A stretch of 64,000 nucleotides of DNA, taken from contig NC_063986.1 in NCBI RefSeq assembly GCF_932276165.1, positions 6,398,501 through 6,462,500 on the forward strand, given 5' to 3'. This DNA comes from Plutella xylostella (lineage: Eukaryota; Arthropoda; Insecta; Lepidoptera; Plutellidae). This document shows positions 42,432 to 53,885 of the stretch, one piece after another (position 1 is the first letter of the stretch; each line of letters begins with the position of its first letter). The notes under the pieces are model-generated. The model was not told the origin of the DNA. It was given only the letters and a program-made list of their open reading frames with translations, and ran no database searches. The position numbers and the translations under genes were made by a program.

Positions 42432-42907
42432 TAATTATACACGGACTCATCACAAAATCTCAGGAACTACAAGTGTCTGTTCCTTTTAAGACTTAGGTGC
42501 TCGCTAAGATTTTGCGAAATTCAACCCCTAAGGGGGTACAAAAGGGTGCCAAAATTTGTATGAAACTTCTATAGTTTTAATAGTACGGTTTTGAAATTTC
42601 GAAGGGACGCAGCTTAGGTGCACTAAAATAAGGTTTTCCTGAAATTCCCACGGCAACGGGAATTAGCGGGAAAATCATGTTTAATGAAAAATGTAAACCA
42701 CTTAAGTTAGACGCTTGAAATATGGCATGCCGGTATCTTAGTAAACTTGAAGCAAAGTTACAAAAGGATATTGCAAAATTCCTACGGGAAAATCTTTCAA
42801 GGCTAAGCGAAGCTCGCGGGAAATGCTAGTCAACTCTAGATTTATCACAATAAGCTCGGGGCGTACAGCCACTAACAAGTCATAATACGCCAAACAGTTA
42901 CAAACTA
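42432..42907. other. Spacer, no gene seen
   Basis: Between two MITEs. Contains aattcaacccctaagggggt and cctacgggaaaatctttcaa, strings of a type seen on many lepidopteran repeats, but no clear boundaries. Confidence 0.4.
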
Positions 42908-43440
42908 ACGGTCTTATTCATAAAAAGTTACGGGAGACCTATAGGCCTGCTATAAGCAAATGTCAAAAAAACTTTATTCATAAACGATCAATAGCGCTAA
43001 AGAACTCTCCAACTGATTCGTAAAACCTTGGTATGCTAAAGTTGGCTGGACCCTACTATACACCTTCCGTAAACCTCCTATTGTACAAAAACATGGCGGC
43101 CGGTCAACAGTTGTTCTGCTTTATTGACGATTTGACATTTGTTGTGAGTTAATTTTGCTGCTAAAATAAGTTGCCATGGTAACGTAATTTTTTTTTTTTT
43201 GTGGGTTTTGGCTTGGCCACTGCGCCTTTAAGCCAACGTAAACTTTTTAAGTGCCGCGCCGTGGCTAACATAGATAATAGAGATTGATAAATGAATGAAA
43301 GTTTTCGCTATTTTTGTTTATGGTTTCGTCAGACCGGCAACTTACGGAACGATTATGAATAGAGATTTTTATGAAACCTCAAATAGGCTTAAAGTGTTCC
43401 GTAGCTATTGAGCTCAGTAAACCAACTTAAAGGTTTTTTT
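42908..43440. mobile_element. MITE, copy lacking its right end
   Basis: Begins acggtcttattcataaaaag and follows the element at 27429-28049 with one larger deletion (near 43345). It stops at a T run before the right terminal repeat. Confidence 0.8.
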
Positions 43441-43474
43441 ACACTAATATTTCGCATCTCTATATATGCCTCTT

Positions 43475-43606
43475 AGGGCTGATTTTTCAATAGTCAAATG
43501 TTATTTGAGGATTTTTCCTGTCAATGTCTAATACAAACATTCAGATGCGACAGCATTAGAAATATTCCTCAGATAACTTTTATCTGGCAATTGAAAAATC
43601 TGCCCT
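43475..43606. mobile_element. Small foldback MITE
   Basis: The left arm agggctgatttttcaatagt and the right arm attgaaaaatctgccct are inverted copies, with ttatttgagga and tcctcagataa as inner pair. No coding capacity. Confidence 0.7.
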
Positions 43607-43767
43607 TATAGAGATATTATTGAGAAGGGGTAGCACTCGAAAGATTGATGTGAAAAATTACATTTCATATCTTTATTCAAAATACATAACATTTCCATGC
43701 AATAAAACTTAAAGTAGAATTCATTTCCATGCATCAACTCAACATAACATAAAAACTGCATGCAATA

Positions 43768-43964
43768 TCAATGATGCTTATGTTCGTTGCGTGTCTTTAT
43801 AATGACGTCCTCCATTGTGGTGATGGCGGCGCGACAGCCTTTAGGCGTGCGGGAGCAGATCCAGCGGATGCGCGGGCCGCGGCTGGACCGCACCCGGGTG
43901 TACCGGTGCCCACCCACCTCGATCACCGGATTGCCCCATCTTGACTTCGTGAAGACGGGAACAT
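43768..43964 (-). CDS. mod(mdg4): FLYWCH terminal exon F39
   Basis: The acceptor actagtttcag precedes 64 codons: VPVFTKSRWGNPVIEVGGHR, IRWICSRTPKGC, RAAITTMEDVI and EHKHH. It is close to F36 despite the intervening MITEs. AATAAA is at about 43672-43677, some 95 bases past the stop. Confidence 0.88.
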
Positions 43965-44248
43965 CTGAAACTAGTTTTATGGCATTAGTTTATTTGATAC
44001 GTTGATGAAATATATATGCTCATGACAAAATTTTGGCGAAGGGGGGGAAGGGTAATCAAAATTTACGGAAGAAAGTTTTTGATCCTCAGCAGGAAACGTT
44101 GTCATGCGATTAAAAAAACTTGCTATGGTACTTGTAGTAACAATATTTAATTTATAATTTATTAACAGCTTACAATAACTAATAAATTATTTTCATTATA
44201 TACAAAAAACTGTTGTGTCCAACTCATTCAGTTTCGTTTCTCAATTTA

Positions 44249-44472
44249 TCACAGAATTACAGGAGACTTGCTAAACGTGACATTGTTGCACTCCTCGTTA
44301 TGGTCGTCGACGATCTTGATGATGGTGTTGTGGTGTGTGTGGACGGAGGCCCGGCAGCGCGTGCGGTAGCGGGAGGCACACTGCCAGCGCGTGCGCAGCC
44401 CCGCGCGCCGGTCGCGGGTGAACCGCCGCCCGCGCAGCCACAGCTGCTCTGTGCCGCGCGACGACAGCACCA
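44249..44472 (-). CDS. mod(mdg4): FLYWCH terminal exon F40 with altered His site
   Basis: The acceptor gcaatgtttcag opens 73 codons: VLSSRGTEQLWLRGRRF, TRWQCASRYRTRC, RASVHTHHNTI and DDHNEECNNV. The standard H-x-H is H-N-E here, so the second His ligand is missing from its usual place, though other His or Cys nearby could substitute. AATAAA at 44158-44163. Confidence 0.83.
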
Positions 44473-45280
44473 CTGAAACATTGCACTACAGTCACAGTAT
44501 ACCTACAGCACTCTGGCTGTGACACTTGGAATAAGGATTGGAAGGAAAGGTGAACGAAAAGGAGTTGTGGAAGCTAGCGTTTGAGAGTCAGAATTAAACA
44601 GTTGCATTGTAAAATTAAAGTTTAGTAGTGATTTTATTAGCTTACTCTTAAATACATTAAACGTATTAAAATGATAAAGTTGTATACAGATACGTGTTGT
44701 ATTCTTAATAATATAGCGTAAACCACCACCAAGTTAATTATATCAAGGCTTTTAATTTTAAGTTAATCTTATTAGTCATCATTCTAACGTGTCGCTAGTT
44801 GTGTGCTTATGCTATGTATGTAGTAACACTTAAATAAGACAAAATGTCATGATTTAGCTTATAAATAATTTCATTTTAGGCTTTTGAAGAAATAGTATGT
44901 TCACATATTGCTTCCCTACCGATATGGATTCTTAACTATAAATAAATATATTTTAATGAGAAGCACCGCTTGCTGCACGCTACGTCAATACATACGTAGG
45001 GTACCAAAAATAATTTAAAATAATCGACATGATTCATCAGCTTTCCTAGTTATCTCCGAATCACTGAAACCAGGCTCGCGGACCGACCGCAATATCAGCA
45101 GCGTCAGTCAAGTATCTTCGCCACGGCAGTAAATTGTTAGATTGCCATAGATTATCAATTTAATTCCCGTACAGACGAAGTGGTACCAGAAGCTGCCACG
45201 TCCAACTCGAAAAGCACCTGGCAATCATACCAGAGAAACCTTGCCCTTATATCCCTAGTTGTCTAGTCTAATAGGAAGGT
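44473..45280. other. Spacer, no gene seen
   Basis: AT-rich spacer between F41 and F40. I see no supported feature. Confidence 0.5.
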
Positions 45281-45501
45281 TTAGAATCGGTTGGCGCTGG
45301 TGTGCGCCATGGGGTCGTGGAAGCCCCACACGCGCACGATGGCGTTGTCGCACGTGTGCAGCGACGCGCGGCACCCGGCCTTGGCCTTCACGCACACCCA
45401 GCGCGTCCGGTTGCCGTACTTGTTGACCCGGTTGAACCGGTACCGCCCGATCATGATCACCGGGTTGCCGCGCTGCGACTGCGCGAACACCGGCTTCAGG
45501 T
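45281..45501 (-). CDS. mod(mdg4): FLYWCH terminal exon F41 with altered His spacing
   Basis: The acceptor ccaatgtttcag precedes 72 codons: LKPVFAQSQRGNPVIMIGRY, TRWVCVKAKAGC, RASLHTCDNAI and GFHDPMAH. The final His pair is H-x4-H instead of H-x-H, followed by TSANRF. The first two thirds are fully canonical. Confidence 0.85.
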
Positions 45502-46502
45502 CTGAAACATTGGCCGAGGTTAGTGTTAGCTCTGCTGTTTACGCATATAGATGTAGGTAATGTAAGCATCTAATCGTGAAAAAAAAATACAGTTTTTTGG
45601 TAATAAGAAATTTATAATATATAAAAAATGCCTACGGTAACCATTAGTTACAAATGATTGCGGTTTCAATATCCTGTTTATGGCTTTTTTACCAAGTAAG
45701 ATCAATCCAAAAATAATTGAAAGCACACATAAAAATAAAATAAAAAATAATTTGATAATTCATCTAAAATTCATAACCACATTCAAACTTTCACTAAATG
45801 CATTTTTCTTATTTAATCTTTAACATTATATCTCATTAAGCGTTCGCTGATGAACGATCCAAACGGTCTTCGATATATCAAAATCCTTCATGTCGGATTC
45901 TATTTTTAATGCTACACTAGGGTGACGTATATTTGGAGCGTTCGTATTAGCAACAATGTACCTAATACCTAAAACATATATCTGGGCGATAACGCAAAAT
46001 GATGTACCTACCTACACTGCTTCAAAATGTAGCTCTGTTTTTTAATTAATTTCCTTTTTTTGAAAATCATAAAAGTTTTCACGTAAAATCGTAATTAAAT
46101 GCCCGTATTTTTTAAGGGGACAGTTCACTACACAACCAAATAGCGATATAATTCAATATAGTTTAATGCGTAAATTTTTTACATTAATGACATTCCTATT
46201 TCATCTAAAATCAACTAATTAATACGGTTAAGATTCTTGTTAACCTCATCAAAGTCATACAGCAGTATGATATGTGCTGGGGACATGTAGAAAAGTCCAA
46301 TGTACATCTTTTCGCTTTATCGCCCATCTAACGAAGAGGCGAGTGCCTGAAACCTTAATTTAAAGAGCGTGTGCCACGATTATCTTTTCTCAGTTTCGTA
46401 ATAATAGTTTTTTCCATGTGCACGGCGTTAACCTGCCGCACAACCCCCAAAGTGCTAGAGGGCCACACCCGTCGTTGGTCAGCGAGTCCAACAGACTTAC
46501 TC
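45502..46502. other. Spacer, no gene seen
   Basis: About 1 kb of AT-rich DNA between the foldback element and F41. No gene or named repeat is seen. Confidence 0.5.
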
Positions 46503-46624
46503 CCAGTTTCTATAACTCTATCTATCCATAAGTGGTAGTTACTTTCATACGATTTTGACAGATTGTTACTTTTGATTATGTCAAAATTGTATGAAGTTAT
46601 GGATAGATAGAGTTATAGAAACTG
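46503..46624. mobile_element. Foldback MITE, copy 2
   Basis: ccagtttctataactctatc at the left is mirrored by gatagagttatagaaactgg at the right. The arms contain ttactttcatacgattttga, as in the copy at 11098-11223. Confidence 0.8.
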
Positions 46625-46676
46625 GCAGTTAGCCGGGTAGGGTGTAAGAGTAAGTAAGTAGTAAGTGGCAAGATTA

Positions 46677-46864
46677 TCAGTGGTTATGTTTGCCGAGGGT
46701 CTTGACGATGACGTTATCGACGGTGGTGAGCGCGGCGGTGCAGCCGTTCTTCTTCTTGATGCAGCACCAGCGCACCTTGCTGCCCCAGGACGCGTGCTTG
46801 TTGAACCGCCACTGCCCGATCTGCACCACCAGGTTGCCTCGCTGGGACAGACCGAACTTCGGCA
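46677..46864 (-). CDS. mod(mdg4): FLYWCH terminal exon F42
   Basis: The acceptor cttgacatttcag opens 61 codons: PKFGLSQRGNLVVQIGQWRF, VRWCCIKKKNGC, TAALTTVDNVI and KHNH. An extra Cys gives W-C-C, and CTA replaces CRA. Confidence 0.87.
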
Positions 46865-47424
46865 CTGAAATGTCAAGGGTATTGTCAGTATATGCGCTGC
46901 GCTGCTGTAAATTATGTTTGGTGATTTAGTTTCTATAAACCGTTAGCTGCTTAAGCGCAGATCCAACCAAAACACAGTGAAATTTGTGTCTGAATTCGTG
47001 AAAAAAACGGTTAAGAAATAAATGTATAACTTATGGAACGGCTTAATCCACAGACCCGTAGTGGGGGATCCGTAAAAGAAACATGATAACGTTAAAAATG
47101 CAGGACTGTCATACTAGAACTTTATTTGCGATAAAATACTTGTTGGTATGGCAACAACGAATTTGAAGACTGCTTTTCCTTTGTATAAAAATTTAAATTA
47201 CTACATTCATAAAACTTAGTAAGGTATTTACTTATAGGTACCTATATAAAATTATTTTATGTTTTAATGTCGTATGTAGGTAGTCCCTAATAATACCTAA
47301 ACTCTAATGTCAAACTTAATTTGATTACAAGATCATTGAATTAAAGTCAATTTTGTGAAATGTTCATAATTACTCCCAAAGTTTTGCACACATAAAACAC
47401 AAAACGATTATAAACACTTAGGAG
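46865..47424. other. Spacer, no gene seen
   Basis: AT-rich, nothing recognised. Confidence 0.5.
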
Positions 47425-47580
47425 AAATGAAAAAGGTCCAGTCATGAAATGCCGACACCAAACGATCCTAATTCTTTCAAACATTTAATTTAAAATTTGA
47501 ACATTTTGTTGTCCAATTCCGTTTAGGAACAATTTGGTGCTATGTCACTGGAACGACTTTTTTATTGCTCGCGAGTGTAT
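47425..47580. mobile_element. MITE with ggcaatgaaaa ends, copy c (degraded)
   Basis: Contains catgaaatgccgacaccaaa and the right end tttttattgctcgcgagtgt. It aligns with 8362-8598 but has lost most of its middle and its left terminal repeat. Confidence 0.5.
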
Positions 47581-47872
47581 AAACATAAAAATAACACACA
47601 AATTGTGTATAACTATTAAGCATGTATGTACATGTATTTAACTTCATATAATCTGGTACTTACGTTAGGCACAATTTAAAAATTTCCTTAAATATTTTTT
47701 TATTGTTTCTCACAAAATGTCTCACGATACCTATTATATACACTTCCACATCCAAACGCGAATCCGTCATCTCAACCGACAGCCTAGGAGTACATTACAC
47801 ACATTAGGAAAGTACCTACCTAATTACGTAAAAACGGAACATAATTTCATATGTAAAACCGTAAATAACGCG

Positions 47873-48093
47873 CTAATCATGATTGTGTTCGTTCTGAGTG
47901 TCGATGATGAAGCCATTCTTTGTGTAGACCTTGGCCTTGCAGCGCAGCGAGCGGTTGAGGCGGCACACCCAGCCCGTGCGCTGGCCCGGGTCCCTCGCCG
48001 CCGCCTTGCTCTTACTGAGCTTTCTGTAGAATTCCTGCTTTCCTATTATTATCTTCTTGTTCCCGGATTTCGTCCAACCGTATAAGGGTGTCA
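47873..48093 (-). CDS. mod(mdg4): FLYWCH terminal exon F43
   Basis: The acceptor ttttttttgtag opens 72 codons: TPLYGWTKSGNKKIIIGKQE, TGWVCRLNRSLRC, KAKVYTKNGFI and EHNHD. The linker before W is long and basic (KSKAAARDPGQR). Confidence 0.86.
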
Positions 48094-48664
48094 CTACAAA
48101 AAAAAATGTAAAGTTGTAGACTTCAACATTACTTGTACCTTAATTAATATACTAATAATATGTCATTCCAGTTATTTTAAGGTAATTTCTTTTTAAACAA
48201 AACTCAATTAACGGTTGATAAATAAAAACAATATAAGAGAAACATTATATAATTGATCAAAGGAGTAGAACTAATTTATATTTAATATAAAAATAGTCGT
48301 ATTTACAAACAGAACGATGTAACGTTAACTGTGCATTGTGGATTTCTTATTGATTTACTCCTAAATCTAATTACGTATTGTAAAATCATAATTATAATTC
48401 CTACCTACTAAGGCTCAAAGTCAATTTAAAATATCACTTCGTATTACGTATTAAGTTGTTGAGCTACTATATCTATTAACTTAATTTAAGTAAAAGCAAA
48501 GCATCGCTAGTTAAAAATTGCATTAAATAAATATTTTTCTTGAGAAAAAATGTAGAGATCATCGAAACATTTAAAATTAACAGATTCTATCTTAACTAAA
48601 ATTGTGAGAAGGCCAATAAAAATAAGTGTAATTTATAACAAAATAATAACTATAAATATCACAT
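48094..48664. other. Spacer, no gene seen
   Basis: AT-rich spacer between F44 and F43. Confidence 0.5.
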
Positions 48665-49071
48665 CTATTTATCATCAGGGTTGCGCGGCCGATGCCAGAG
48701 ATCAATCCTCGGTGTGAGTCGCGGGAAGTTGAGCGCCTGAAGAGTGAGCGAGGTTGCTCGCAGGGCCAGGAAGGGGTCGGGCGCGGCGGGTGCGGCGGGG
48801 GCGGGCGCGGGCGCGGGGGCGGGCGCGGGGGCGGCAGGGGTGCGCGGGCGCAGCTGCACGAAGGCGCCGTTGCCGCAGCGCGCGTGCGAGGGTGGCGCGT
48901 GGTTGTGGCCGTCGCCGGACGCCACCAGCCGGCCGCTGCTCACGCGCACACGCGCGCGGCACCCCATGTGCTTTGACGAGCAGTAGAAGAACCGCCCGCC
49001 CACCTGCGAGTACGTGAACCCGCGCAGCACCAGGATGTGCTTGCCCTTCTCCGTGGGGATGAACTGCACGT
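48665..49071 (-). CDS. mod(mdg4): FLYWCH terminal exon F44 with long Pro/Ala tail
   Basis: The acceptor ggtacattgcag precedes 134 codons. The finger occupies the first half: VQFIPTEKGKHILVLRGFTY, FFYCSSKHMGC, RARVRVSSGRL and DGHNHAPPS. Aromatic Y replaces W in the W-x-C position (FFYC). A Pro/Ala repeat tract (about residues 76-98) and a Leu-rich end follow. With F45-F47 it forms a divergent subgroup (GxTYSQ or YTFY, CSSK or CSSR, HxHxPPS/K). Confidence 0.84.
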
Positions 49072-49514
49072 CTGCAATGTACCCGCGAATTAGCAACAAT
49101 GTCACTACCAATGCCAGTTGTATGACGTAGGCGGGGACACAGTTTTGTGGCGGTTCTTTTTAAAGGCCAGTAGACAATTACATGATAATGATAAAATGAG
49201 TGTAATAGTCTTTACTTATTTATTCAGAGAAAGTATTATTGTTTATGGCATTGGAATGCACTTTAAAACACATATTATAATTTATTACTTACTTACATCT
49301 CATTTCTAGAGTTTTAAGGCTGTTCAGAAGAAGACTTAAAAAACTTATCCGTATATACTCCTTAAACAATAGAGAAATCAAAAACCTTAGGTTTTAGCCT
49401 ACCGAACGAGGCTATTAACTATACCATAAACTATTCGTCATCATACCTAAAACGTGCCCAAATCTCTCTTCCTCCGCCTTAGTTAGTGACTCAGTGAACA
49501 CTCAGACCTCAAAC

Positions 49515-49757
49515 TCAAAGCTTAACGTACATTCCCCTCGTATAAACATACTTAGGCGGTGGATGAGTATGTTGTGTATTTATCTTGACGATTTCCCCGT
49601 CCTTAGTCTTGCGCACGCGCGCCGGGCAGCCCTTCGCCTTGGACGAGCACAGCCAGCGCGGGCTGTAAGTTGATCTGCGAGTAGGTGTAGCCGCCCAGCA
49701 TCAGCAGACCCTTGCCGCTGCGAGAGGGGATCATCACCGCCTCCTCCGAGCTTGCTG
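49515..49757 (-). pseudogene. mod(mdg4): FLYWCH exon F45 with frameshift
   Basis: A tandem copy of F46 with the same cagcag double acceptor and start. One extra base (at 49667-49668, relative to F46) shifts the frame in the middle of the finger, after GGYTYSQIN. The shifted frame ends at a TAA about 22 codons later, before the Cys and His ligands are completed. Confidence 0.88.
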
Positions 49758-50176
49758 CTGAAATTTGTGCTGTTAGATTCTTGGCTTTCTCATTCTTTCA
49801 TGATACGTGTGTAAGAGCAATGTAAGGGCACTCATATTTATATCTCCTACCAAATGAATGATTATTTTTCATTATGTTTATTGGATTAACAACATATTTA
49901 TACATTTCTATGGGAAAAGTAGGAAAACCTTTCAAGGCGAAGTGAAACCGTGAGTTTAACATCAGGGTTTGGCCTACCGAAAGTGGCTATTATACTATGA
50001 ACTATTCGTCATCATAACTAACACGTGCCCAAAGCCCTCTTCATTCGCCTTAGTTAGTGTATACAGAAGGCAGTCTCAAATGGAACCTTTACATACAAAG
50101 TACTTAATCCATTTCCACTGACATTTATTTACTTACTTAATCTAGACTACCATTATCAACGAATATCGCCTCAAAC
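49758..50176. repeat. Flank duplicated with F45/F46
   Basis: ggcctaccgaaagtggctat, ctattcgtcatcataacta and cgccttagttagtg recur at 49395-49490, so the duplicated unit is about 660 bp and includes the region below the stop. AATAAA for F46 is at 50124-50129. Confidence 0.7.
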
Positions 50177-50418
50177 TCAAAGCTTAACGTACATTCCCCT
50201 CGTATAAACATACTTAGGCGGTGGATGAGTATGCTGTGTATTTATCTTGACGATTTCCCCGTCCTTAGTCTTGCGCACGCGCGCCGGGCAGCCCTGCGCC
50301 TTGGACGAGCACATCCAGTGCGGGCTGTAGTTGATCTGCGAGTAGGTGTAGCCGCCCAGCATCAGCAGACCCTTGCCGCTGCGCGAGGGGATCATCACCG
50401 CCTCCTCCGAGCTTGCTG
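50177..50418 (-). CDS. mod(mdg4): FLYWCH terminal exon F46
   Basis: The tandem acceptor ttcagcag allows two starts in the same phase. It has 79 codons: EEAVMIPSRSGKGLLMLGGY, HWMCSSKAQGC, PARVRKTKDGEI and QHTHPPPKYVYTRGMYVKL. The tail after HTH resembles that of F47 (PPS then YY, GKYV). Confidence 0.86.
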
Positions 50419-51020
50419 CTGAAATTTGTGCGGTTAGATTCTTGGCTTTCTCATTCTTTCATGATGCGTGTGTCAGAGCAATGTTAGGGCACACATATTT
50501 ATTTATCTCCTATACCAACTGGATAATGATCTTACGGAATGTTGATTGGATTAATAAAAACATACTTATAAACTTCTATGGGAAAAGTGGGAAAACGTTT
50601 CAAGGCGAAGTGAAACTCGCGGCCTAAATCTCGCATAAGTTATGGCTCGATCTGTATCGCGTAATTGAAGATGCCCTAAGCCACCTTCCGTTTGTTAAAT
50701 AATACTCTTTGTAAGCCACCTGTGGTGTTGAAATAGGACGGAAATCGCCGACAAACAGATAAGGTATAACGTATAACTGTATTAGTATACATCAGGTTAA
50801 TATTTTAGATGTATGAGCCATACAATCAGTTACTTACCCGCAAGTCCATTATCTAAAAATTGCCAACTGCTGTTTAGCTTTGTAACTTTAATTTACATTA
50901 TGGAACTGCTATTACTCTATCCTTATAATTTACTCGCCGGAGTTGCATAGTTCTTTTTTTTAGTACATTTGAAGGAAGTTGAGTGAAATCGTAATTACTA
51001 ACTTTTTTTTATATATATAT
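50419..51020. other. Spacer, no gene seen
   Basis: AT-rich with a short T run. No supported gene. Confidence 0.5.
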
Positions 51021-51259
51021 GTGGGGACATCTCACACACGGCCATCCCACCCCAAGCTAGGCAGAACCTGTGTTATGGGTGTCGGACAGCTGATATATCT
51101 ACACAAATACATAGATAGATAGATACTAAATATAAATATCAACACCCAAGACCCGAGTACAAATATCTGTCTTTAAACAAATATCTGCCCCAGCCGGGAA
51201 TCGAACCCGGGACCTTCGGCATAGCAGTCAGGGCCACTAACCACTACGCCATTCGACCG
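51021..51259 (-). mobile_element. tRNA-derived SINE (minus strand)
   Basis: Read on the minus strand, it starts with the A box tggcgtagtggttagtgg and B box ggttcgattcccggct, followed by a body through cctagcttggggtgggatgg to gatgtccccacat. It shares its head with the SINE at 17791-18081 but has a different 3' half, the one also found at 18887-19018. Confidence 0.85.
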
Positions 51260-53235
51260 TCAAACTCCTTGATTAGATACTTATGTGTTGTTTTTTATTT
51301 CAAGTTGATAAAGGGTTATTGATGATTACGTAACAGCTTTTTATGTATAATATGCGCATAGCTAGCTATATTTGTAGGCTCAGTGAGCAATATGACTAAA
51401 AGGTGTAATTCTTTTAGTTTTTTAGAGAGTCCCATTATTATTTTTCAATTTCAATTTTTCTGGTGACCTTTGTGACTACTCCGAACACCGGTCTTACCAG
51501 CTACGCATGCTTACACCGACAACCTGTAGAAAAGAGATGCATAAATGTTTCACCTTAAGTGCAAAATAATTCTGTTTAGAATATTATTTTCAGAAGAAGA
51601 TTTGGAGACTGAGAGGTTGAGTAATGTAATAAAAATAAGACCACATAACAAAATTTAGTACTTGTTTTGGTAGTAATACCGTATAGTACGGCTGTAAATT
51701 ATTCGGATGGTGATGAAACCTTGAATATTTTATAACTCCTAGGTTAATTAAGTATATAGTGACCATCTACACACATTTACACACACTATTTGTGACACAT
51801 TATTTAGGTTTTGAAATAAAAATGGGGCAGTCATCGTAGGCATCATAATATAACTGTTATAGCTACAGCTACAGGAAACTGTCTTTAGAGACTATCGATA
51901 AGTTTAGAAATTATTAAGTTTCGTGTTTATCTAGTATCTACTCACACAACTCACAGTTTCGCGGAAATTGTGTCGCATTCAATGTCGTATTTACTGAACT
52001 TATTTAGTTCATTCGTATTTTCAGCGCAGGTTTAGATTAAAAGACAATGGCCAAATCTCTATGGCGCCATGACCCAGAGCAGCCATTAATTAAACATATT
52101 TATACTGACACTCCATGACAACAGTATATTCTGGTATAAATTTTATTATTATAAGGCATGGGAGAAAGAAGATGTAGGTGCTGGAAGATCAAGTCTTTCT
52201 ACTGTACTAGATGTTTACCTCGACCTAAGAATCGTTTTTAAAAGTGTTCCTGTGGGAATTCCTGGATAAAAAGTATTCTATGTTACTTCGGGACCACGGG
52301 AACATTGAATAGAATGTTTTATTTTTGAAATTGGTCTTTTTTCAAAAATATGTTTCTGAGTGTGAAATGGGAAAAAATATTTTTGATATTACATATTTGA
52401 AAAAATAAAATCATAAAACACACTTTGTGACGCACTATGTATTGGAAATCCCATGATCATCCTTATTGGTGCGTGTAAAATTCATCAAAATCTAATTTAA
52501 CGAAAAAAAATATTAATTAATTCACTTTTGAACCGTAATATCTTGAGAACCCCATGGTTTAGATTTTTTAAGTATTTTTCCCACATATAATTTTTTAAAA
52601 TAAATTAATTAAAATAGATTTGGTTAGTGGCTGCTAACTTACGCAAAGCGGGTCAGATGTGGCCATACTTCTTAAGTGCTTCGGTATTGGTAGATGGATG
52701 CAAATGCAATGTGCGAAATTAAATTTCAAACGGTAGTCATATTGACCTAAAGTTAAAATAATAATACTCCGATATTATAAGAGTATTCAAAACTGTTGTA
52801 TCTAGAGTACCTAGTGTACCTACTACTATTTACCCAATACATTCCATGCGACAAACATCGTTTTAAAATACCACTAACGCCATCTGTTGCGAGCCTTGTG
52901 AAGCTTCAAATCTGACATCATCGCTGCTTCGCGTCGTCACTAATATTGAATCGGCGTGATGGCGTCGTCGTCGTCTCGAAGTATATTATTTGTATCTACT
53001 GTACTTACGTAATAGCGCGATAGGTACAAGTTACCATACGAATCACTCACATCTTTTTCATTATCATTGCCATATGGTATCGGTACCGGTACCTACTTTA
53101 TTCTATAAGTAGATAAGTATGAACGGTATTTTGTACTGCATTTACAAGGTAAAAAATCGTTGATACTACAGTAAAACTTAGCTTATAAGTTATACCTACC
53201 TGAACAAACAAAATCTCAAGTGTTAATTGAAATTT
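51260..53235. other. Exon-free stretch with dispersed repeat
   Basis: Positions 52055-52225 (agagcagccattaattaaac to agatcaagtctttctactg) and 52560-52660 (ggtttggttagtggc) recur, in the same orientation, at 54780-54955 and 55010-55050. No FLYWCH exon or other gene was found on either strand. Confidence 0.55.
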
Positions 53236-53885
53236 ATACAGGGTTATTGGTAAGTAGCCTGATCCTTTCAGGAGGAGATAGAGGACGACATTTCCAGTCG
53301 ATTGAACCCTATAGGGTGCATTATAAACATTATAATGCATTATCCAAAACTTAACCATTTCTAAGATATTTAATATTTAAGCTTTTTTTCATTTTTTGCC
53401 AAAATTTAATGTTTAAAACCGAAAATTTAAAAAAACTAGCCATATTTCAATATTTTTTTTGGTTGTTTTGCAGAAGTAACGCCTTAATAAACTAATTAAA
53501 ATAATGCACAAAAAATTGTCATTTGACATTCTTTTTTAATTTAACTTATTTGTTATTTGACGTTCTTAATATTTTTTAATAATGTTTAACTATTTTGAGG
53601 TATTGTGCCTAATTTAAGTTAAATAATGCAGATTTTATTATTTTAATTAGTTTATTAATGCGTTACTTCTGCAAAACAACCAAAAAAATTATTGAAATAA
53701 GGCTAATTTTTTGTTATTTTCGGTTTTAAACATAAAATTTTTGCAAAAAAAATTATAAACTTAAATATTAAATATCTTAGATATAATTAAGTTTCGGATA
53801 ATGCATTATAGGGTTCATTCGTCTGGAAATGCCTTCCTCTATCACCTCCTGAAAGGATCCGGTCTACTTACCAATAACCCTGTAT
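53236..53885. mobile_element. Long inverted-repeat MITE (about 650 bp)
   Basis: The left end tacagggttattggtaagta is mirrored by tacttaccaataaccctgta at the right. The arms extend about 300 bp each, including catttccagtcgattgaacc and a diverged inverse, and run inward to a short A/T-rich centre. No transposase. Confidence 0.85.

Noticed and set aside
48692..49017. Plus-strand Gly/Arg- and Ala/Gly-rich frames
   Set aside because: They are shadows of the Pro/Ala repeat in F44.
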